In this document: positions 58,999 through 64,000 of the stretch, in pieces
Numbering within the stretch: the stretch's first letter is position 1
Layout: each line of letters starts with the position of its first letter
Position numbers and translations under genes: made by a program
Assembly: GCA_016716475.1 (NCBI GenBank)
Contig: JADJWG010000001.1
Coordinates: forward strand, 434,001 to 498,000
Source: Phycisphaerales bacterium
Lineage (GTDB): Bacteria > Planctomycetota > Phycisphaerae > UBA1845 > Fen-1342
Length of the DNA: 64,000 nt
Reading direction: 5' to 3'
Notes under the pieces: model-generated
The model's input: only the letters and a program-made list of their open reading frames with translations
Database searches by the model: none
Told to the model about the DNA's origin: nothing

Positions 58999-59160
58999 CG
59001 TCAAGGACGCAATTGGGTGCTCACCACCAGCGCGCGGCGCATGCCGTACACAGGCCCGCCATGGCTGCACCTGCCCCTCCGCTGCCCTTGGTCAGCACGC
59101 GCCCCCGGGCCACGCCCATGCGCAGGCGCGGCTTGACGAGGGCCTGGAGGTCGCACCAAC

Positions 59161-60840
59161 CTAGGCCCCCAGCAACTGCTGCACGTCCGACTCAAACTCA
59201 CCGCGCAGCTTCGTAATGGCCCGCGCTTCGAGCTGCCGGATGCGCTCCTTCGACACGCCGAACCGCTGCCCGATCTGCTCCAGCGTTTGCGGGACACCCC
59301 CACCGTCGAGGCCGTAACGTTGCCGCAGGATCACCTGCTCCCGATCGTCGAGCGCTGCCAGCATGCGCCCGACCGTGCCGCGCAGCGCCCGCAGGTGATC
59401 CGACTCCTCCTCGACCTGGGAGGCGCTCCCGAAAGTCTCGAGCATTTCGTCCCACCCGGTCTGGTACCGTTCCAGGTGCCGCCGCTGCTCCGGAATCGAC
59501 CGCGCAAAGTTTTTCATCACGGCCCAAGAAGCATACGTGCTGAACTTGAAGCCGCGCGCGTAGTCAAACTTATCCACCGCCCGCATCAACGACACATTCC
59601 CATCGCTGATCAGCTCGAACATGTCGTGCTGCCCGTTCAGGTGCCGTTTCGCGATGCTGACCACCAGTCGCAGGTTGGCCTGCACGATGTCGTTCTTCAG
59701 GGCCTCGGCCTGCGCAATCAGATCCTCTATGTGGTCCAGTTCCTGCGCCGTCGCCGCCTCGGGGTCGAGCGCCGCCGAAAGCCGGGCCGCCCGGTAGCGC
59801 AGGTAATTCATCCGCCGGAAGAGCGTCTGCTCACCCGCCCGCGTCAACAAGGGGATACGGAACAGGTTCGCGAGATAGGGTGGCAGCGCCTCCGGCACGC
59901 GCCGCTCACTGCGTGACAGCGCCTGGCGCAGCGGCTCGCCCGGTTCCGTGTGTAGAATGCGCTCCTCCGCATCGGGCGCATCAAACTCGTCGCTCGGCAC
60001 ATACTCGATCGCCCGGGCCATCAGCTCCCGCGCCCGCATCTGCGTCACGGCTCGGTAGATCCAGCCCACCGGCCGCTCAAATCGCCGCGCGAGCCCCTCC
60101 ACCGTCGCCCCGTCGCAATACGCCTCCCACACCGCGAGACGCTGGTCGTCGACCTCCACATCCAGCAGTGGACGGTTGAAGATCCCCGCCTTGGGATGGG
60201 TTTCATCGTAGTGTTTCAGAATCAGGCGAATCGTCTCGACGGCACGGCCGGTCCCGCTGGCGATCTCCCGCGCGACGGCGTTGACCGTGCGGTGCCCCGC
60301 CGCCACCAGTTCACTCGCTCGTGCAACGATCGCCTGACGCTCGTCCGGCGTAAGCTGCGAGAAGTTGCTGCCGCGACTCACCAGCCCCGTATTCTGAGAA
60401 ACGAACCGCCGAACGCTGCACTCTGTGAAGAGGAGTCGCGGCCGCGGATCGCCCTGCGTGCGGAATTTCCAGCCGATCAGCCCGCGCCGCCGCCACCGGA
60501 AGATAGTCTTCGTACTGACATCAAACCGTGCGGCCAACTCGGAAACAGTGTACACCGCCCCGCGCCAGCTCTCGACCGCCAAGCCGGCATCGTCACTCAG
60601 ATTCTCGGCCAGCAGCACGAGATCGCCAAGCAGTTCCTCACCCATCAGGATGACGCTGCCGTCCTTCGGGCGGTACCCGGTCAGGGCCTGGCAGACGAAA
60701 TCGAATGGGTAGCCGTGGTCGTTCTCAAGGAGCGTGAGCAGGAAGTCAATGCCCAACAACTGGCGGAGCCGCAGCCGCTTGGGGCCACGCAGCAACTGCT
60801 GGGCCAGATCTGCAATGGCGGGCGAGTGGTACCGGTCCAT
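59161..60840 (-). CDS. Sigma-70-family factor with N-terminal HTH extension
   Basis: A 559-residue protein. Region 2 (about 385-455) is NDIVQANLRLVVSIAKRHLNGQHDMFELISDGNVSLMRAVDKFDYARGFKFSTYASWAVMKNFARSI. Region 4 (490-545) is ALDDREQVILRQRYGLDGG and TLEQIGQRFGVSKERIRQLEARAITKLR. Region 3 appears to be missing, as only 35-40 residues separate them. The first 330 residues are extra: a helix-turn-helix of the MerR/excisionase type at 97-126 (YTVSELAARFDVSTKTIFRWRRRGLI) and a second HTH-like segment near 225-265. AGGAGGTG precedes the ATG. It may be an alternative sigma factor with its own DNA-reading module. Confidence 0.85.
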   Translation of the reverse strand: MDRYHSPAIADLAQQLLRGPKRLRLRQLLGIDFLLTLLENDHGYPFDFVCQALTGYRPKDGSVILMGEELLGDLVLLAENLSDDAGLAVESWRGAVYTVSELAARFDVSTKTIFRWRRRGLIGWKFRTQGDPRPRLLFTECSVRRFVSQNTGLVSRGSNFSQLTPDERQAIVARASELVAAGHRTVNAVAREIASGTGRAVETIRLILKHYDETHPKAGIFNRPLLDVEVDDQRLAVWEAYCDGATVEGLARRFERPVGWIYRAVTQMRARELMARAIEYVPSDEFDAPDAEERILHTEPGEPLRQALSRSERRVPEALPPYLANLFRIPLLTRAGEQTLFRRMNYLRYRAARLSAALDPEAATAQELDHIEDLIAQAEALKNDIVQANLRLVVSIAKRHLNGQHDMFELISDGNVSLMRAVDKFDYARGFKFSTYASWAVMKNFARSIPEQRRHLERYQTGWDEMLETFGSASQVEEESDHLRALRGTVGRMLAALDDREQVILRQRYGLDGGGVPQTLEQIGQRFGVSKERIRQLEARAITKLRGEFESDVQQLLGA

Positions 60841-61317
60841 GGACAGTCACCTCCTGGCGAAAACGAGCGCGCGGGCACAGCTTCGATCCCGCAACTCGGT
60901 CCGGCCGGCATGATGCCAGAAGGACTAGGATGAAAGTCGAGAATTTCTGCTCGACCGACCGCAGTTGCCTCGAATCATTCTCGGCGAGTGGGGTTCCGTG
61001 ACCGGTTTTTTGGCGATCACGACACCGCGCTCCATCCCATATTCTTCGGCGCATCCCCTCCGACGTCAACATGTTTCCGCCCCCGGGGCCATTCCACTGT
61101 CCAAGTGGCGCCTCGTTCGTCCTATAACTGTGTTCTCCAGCTACAACCCCGTGCATGTGCAGTCAGAATTGAGTTACAAAAGCAGCCATGTGAATTGAGG
61201 CCCCCCACCCTGCAATAATTCCCTTCGGGCAACGTCTCGCGCTCTGGAAGCCCGCACGGCTCGCACGCGGGAATTCCGCAGCCCCGAACTTACCGCGAGC
61301 CCTCCGGAGGAGTTCCC
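60841..61317. other. Intergenic region between divergent sigma and CotH genes
   Basis: These 477 bases have no supported gene. A 6-bp inverted repeat (60936-60941 with 60950-60955, 8-base spacer) lies about 100 bases before the sigma-factor start and might be an operator. The stretch near 61165-61235 is relatively AT-rich and could hold the CotH promoter, but no clear -35/-10 pair was found. Confidence 0.35.
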
Positions 61318-63645
61318 GTGCCATCGTCACCGTGTTCCGCCCGCGGCCTGCTCTGGCCGCTCACGCTCTTCGTTCTGGCCGGGCCACCGTTTACCGCGGC
61401 CCAGGACCTGTACGACACCACCGTGCTACGCACGCTCAACATCACGTTTCATGATGCCAACTGGCTGTCGTTGCTGAGGCAGAACTACACATCGGAAACG
61501 GAGATACTCGCGGATCTTGAAGTGGAGGGGATCACCTACCCCAATGTGGGCGTTCGAATTCGCGGCAACACCTCGTACATCGGTCTGCCTCCGGGTTCGG
61601 AGAAGTTTTCCCTCAAGGTGCGGCTGGACGCGGTGGATGAGAATCAGAATCTGATGGGCTACTCCACGCTCAACCTCAACAACGGATTCCGCGATCCGAC
61701 GTTCTGCCGCGAAGTTGTTTACAACAATTACGTGGCACAGTTCATCCCCAACCCCCGCGCCAACCATGTTCTGCTCTCACTCAATGGGCAGAACTGGGGC
61801 GTATACATCAATGTCCAGCAACCGAACAAGTCGATGCTCAGCCGGTACTTTACGGATGCCGACGGCTTGCGCATCAAGTGTGCGAACAATCCCAACGGCC
61901 CGGGACTCCGCTACAACGGGAGCTCCCCGAGTGGCTACTCCGGTTACGAGATCCAGAACGACGGCGGGCTGGAAGACCCCTGGGGCGCGCTGATCGCGGT
62001 CTGCAACGCCGTGACCAACGAGCCCTTGGCGACCTGGTCGAACATTGACACCCTCTTCGCCATCGACCCTTCCATCTGGTCGGTCGTGCTCGAGAATCTG
62101 CTGACGGACGATGACAGCTACATCAACAAGGGTGCGGATTTCATGGCGTACCGCGACCCGCTCGACGGACGCATGCACCTCCTGCAGCGCGACGCGAACG
62201 AGACCTTCACCCAAACCACCTGGACCGTGACCCGCAACTTCACGGCCCTCAATAAACCCGTGTTGAACCATGTGCTCGCGGTGCCCGAGCTGCGTCAGCG
62301 CTACATGGCCCATTATCGCACCGCGCGACGCGCTCTCCGCTGGGACTACTTCGAGCCCCAGTTCACCGCGCTGCGGAACCTGATCGCACCCGCGGTCGAA
62401 GCCGACCCCAAGAAGCTGTACTCCTACACGCTCTTCCAGAACAACTTTACCAGCACGGTGAACATGCCCTACGCCGGGCTGGCCGGTGGCAACGTCATCG
62501 GATTGCAGCAGTTCGTCAACCAGCGCGTGACCTTTCTGAACCTGAACGCGGAACTCACCGCGACCGGTCCGACGATTGATGGGGTCACACCCTCTATTGC
62601 CACGCCGGAGCCGGGTACCCAGGTGTGGGTGACGGCCCACGTTACTCCCGCCGGCAGCGCTGTGGCGAAAGTCGAGCTCTTCTATCGGCCGAATCCCGCC
62701 AGCCCGTATGCCCGCACACCGATGGTGCTTCTGGAGCCGGATACCTACACCGCCCCGCTACCCGTGGTCGGTTCGGGCGGCGAACGCATCGCGTATTACG
62801 TGGCGGCCACCGCGGCCAACGCCTACGCCTCGCTCACCTTCCTGCCCGAGCGCACCGAGTGGGACCCGCTCTATGTTGAATACACCTTCGGAGCGACCGG
62901 CGGCATGCGCATCACGGAGTGGATGTACCAGGGTGCCAGCGGCGAATTCATCGAGTTCACCAATCGCTCGAACGAGCCGGTCGACCTGACCGGTTGGAGC
63001 TTCGACGACGATCACGGCAACCCGGGCGCGTTTGACCTCAGCGCCTTTGGGCTCGTGCAACCGGGCGAATCGGTCGTGCTCACGGAGAGCCCGGCCGAGA
63101 GCTTCCGTGCCGCCTGGGGACTCGGGCCACAAGTCAAGATTGTCGGGGAACTCGGCAGCGTGAGCGGGCACAACATCGGTCGCAACGACGAACTCAACCT
63201 CTATGATGCGGACGGCGTGCTGGTCGACCGGCTCGCTTACGGCGACCAGGTCTTCCCCGGCAGCATCCGGACCCAGAACCGCAGTGGCCAGACCTGCCGG
63301 GAAGCGCTCGGCCTCAACGACGTCCACGCCTGGGAACTGTCCGCACTCGCGGATGCGTTCGGCTCTTTCGCCGCCACTACGGGTGACATCGGAACACCCG
63401 GCTCCTACCACGCACTCTCCTGCGACGGCGCGCCGGTGCCCTGCCCCGGCGACCTGAACTGTGACGGCCTGGTGAACTTCGCCGACATCTCACCGTTCAT
63501 CGCCGCGCTCAAGGCCGGCAGCCCGGACCACTGGTCCTCGTCCTGCCCGTGGCTCCACGGCGACACGAATGGCGACGGCACCGTGAACTTCGCCGACCTC
63601 AGCGGTTTCATCGCGCGCATCAAGGCCGCGATGGTCTGCCCGTAA
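61318..63645 (+). CDS. CotH-family protein with lamin-tail and dockerin-like domains
   Basis: A 775-residue secreted protein. The signal ends PPFTAAQ. The CotH kinase-like domain (about 35-420) has YPNVGVRIRGNTSYIGLPPGSEKFSLKVRLDA, NNGFRDPTFCREVVYNNYVAQF, DDDSYINKGADFMAYRDP and LLQRDANETF. A beta domain follows, then a lamin-tail domain (530-690, MRITEWMYQGASGEFIEFTNRSNEPVDLTGWSFDD). The last 70 residues hold two dockerin-like repeats, DLNCDGLVNFADISPFIAALKAG and DTNGDGTVNFADLSGFIARIK. The GTG start has GGAGGAG. It may be a surface or secreted kinase-like protein. Confidence 0.88.
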   Translation: MPSSPCSARGLLWPLTLFVLAGPPFTAAQDLYDTTVLRTLNITFHDANWLSLLRQNYTSETEILADLEVEGITYPNVGVRIRGNTSYIGLPPGSEKFSLKVRLDAVDENQNLMGYSTLNLNNGFRDPTFCREVVYNNYVAQFIPNPRANHVLLSLNGQNWGVYINVQQPNKSMLSRYFTDADGLRIKCANNPNGPGLRYNGSSPSGYSGYEIQNDGGLEDPWGALIAVCNAVTNEPLATWSNIDTLFAIDPSIWSVVLENLLTDDDSYINKGADFMAYRDPLDGRMHLLQRDANETFTQTTWTVTRNFTALNKPVLNHVLAVPELRQRYMAHYRTARRALRWDYFEPQFTALRNLIAPAVEADPKKLYSYTLFQNNFTSTVNMPYAGLAGGNVIGLQQFVNQRVTFLNLNAELTATGPTIDGVTPSIATPEPGTQVWVTAHVTPAGSAVAKVELFYRPNPASPYARTPMVLLEPDTYTAPLPVVGSGGERIAYYVAATAANAYASLTFLPERTEWDPLYVEYTFGATGGMRITEWMYQGASGEFIEFTNRSNEPVDLTGWSFDDDHGNPGAFDLSAFGLVQPGESVVLTESPAESFRAAWGLGPQVKIVGELGSVSGHNIGRNDELNLYDADGVLVDRLAYGDQVFPGSIRTQNRSGQTCREALGLNDVHAWELSALADAFGSFAATTGDIGTPGSYHALSCDGAPVPCPGDLNCDGLVNFADISPFIAALKAGSPDHWSSSCPWLHGDTNGDGTVNFADLSGFIARIKAAMVCP

Positions 63646-63670
63646 CGCCGGCGTGGCCGCACCCGAACAC

Positions 63671-64000
63671 TCACTCCAGGCCGAGTTCCGCCCGGAGCGG
63701 CGCGTATTGCCGTAACTGCTCCCAGAGCTGATCGAACGTCGGACCCGCCTGTGCCTGTGACGCGGGCGGCTCCGCACGCCGCGCTGCGCCCGGCTCCGCG
63801 GTGGTTCCCGGCGCCCCGGGCACCATCGTCAGCGCCCTCAGCAGCACGTACCGCTCCAACGACCGAAACCGCTCGGCACAGGGGTTCCCCAACGGTCGAC
63901 CCGCCAGCAGCGCCCGCAACTCGTCCGTGGCCGGTGCGCACAACTTCCGGCTGAACAGCCAGCCCCTCAGGAGCGCACGTTTCTCTTCGGCGGTTCCGTC
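63671..64000 (-). CDS. Unknown protein, 3' part (open at window end)
   Basis: The frame is open from the window edge at 64000 back to a TGA at 63671 (109 codons visible). It reads EEKRALLRGWLFSRKLCAPATDELRALLAGRPLGNPCAERFRSLERYVLLRALTMVPG, then a Pro/Ala-rich linker and a C-terminal FDQLWEQLRQYAPLRAELGLE. It looks helical and I cannot name the family. The stop lies 25 bases after the CotH gene, on the other strand. A TTG at 63943 in frame is not needed as the start because the frame continues. Confidence 0.55.
   Translation of the reverse strand, partial: DGTAEEKRALLRGWLFSRKLCAPATDELRALLAGRPLGNPCAERFRSLERYVLLRALTMVPGAPGTTAEPGAARRAEPPASQAQAGPTFDQLWEQLRQYAPLRAELGLE

Noticed and set aside
1..64000. 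CRISPR array, prophage or defence island
   Set aside because: No direct-repeat series, integrase, restriction or toxin-antitoxin genes were seen. The only mobile element recognised is the decayed IS at 30108-31319.

Overview
The window is a GC-rich bacterial chromosome segment, most likely from a member of the Planctomycetota. Lineage-typical signs are a Ser/Thr kinase fused to a membrane helix, beta-propeller and TPR-like tail; an MJ0042-type zinc-ribbon membrane protein; a sigma factor with a long helix-turn-helix N-terminal extension; secreted proteins ending in paired dockerin-like NFADISPFIA repeats; a PEP-CTERM-like protein; and DUF1579, ThuA and CotH proteins. hldE and gmhA imply heptose-containing lipopolysaccharide. 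The placement is an inference from gene content; no rRNA gene was seen.

Layout. 1-6.7 kb: 3' part of the kinase gene, purD, a VOC protein and a dicarboxylate/amino-acid:cation symporter. 6.7-9.0 kb, minus strand: LuxR-type regulator, PEGA lipoprotein, family 4 uracil-DNA glycosylase. 9.5-11.8 kb: three consecutive PilZ-like genes closed by an intrinsic terminator. 12-18.5 kb: SDR oxidoreductase, P2-type cation ATPase, OmpR/histidine-kinase pair. 18.5-22 kb: LOG-family protein, endonuclease IV, Maf, a primary-like sigma factor. 22-28.5 kb: OmpA lipoprotein, PQQ-propeller protein, purH, HD-GYP protein with a pilin-like partner. 28.5-31.5 kb: ThuA protein and a methyltransferase gene whose 5' end was split by an IS256-family element that is now decayed. 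31.5-41.8 kb: small exported proteins, a lipoprotein-like phosphatase, fused MFS/spermidine synthase, nrdR with an overlapping ATP-cone gene, an MBL hydrolase, lipA, and an alpha/beta hydrolase. 41.9-50.3 kb: dockerin-like secreted protein, trpB, PEP-CTERM-like protein, zinc-ribbon membrane protein, sucC-hldE-gmhA. 50.5-64 kb: PocR/GAF/PP2C phosphatase, GH35-like enzyme, M16 peptidase, arsR-SRPBCC-DUF1579 cluster, HTH-fused sigma factor, CotH/lamin-tail/dockerin protein, and a partial unknown gene.

Most of the window is housekeeping metabolism mixed with signalling and secreted genes. The clearest novel structural result is a precise IS256-family insertion at 30108-31319. It has 8-bp target duplications and matching inverted repeats, so the pre-insertion methyltransferase start can be reconstructed. 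Other points worth attention are the triple PilZ operon, the NrdR/ATP-cone pair, the HTH-fused sigma factor, the shared dockerin-like tails, and several long hairpins between convergent genes. One of these hairpins carries the stop codons of both flanking genes. No CRISPR array, tRNA gene, prophage or clear defence system was seen.
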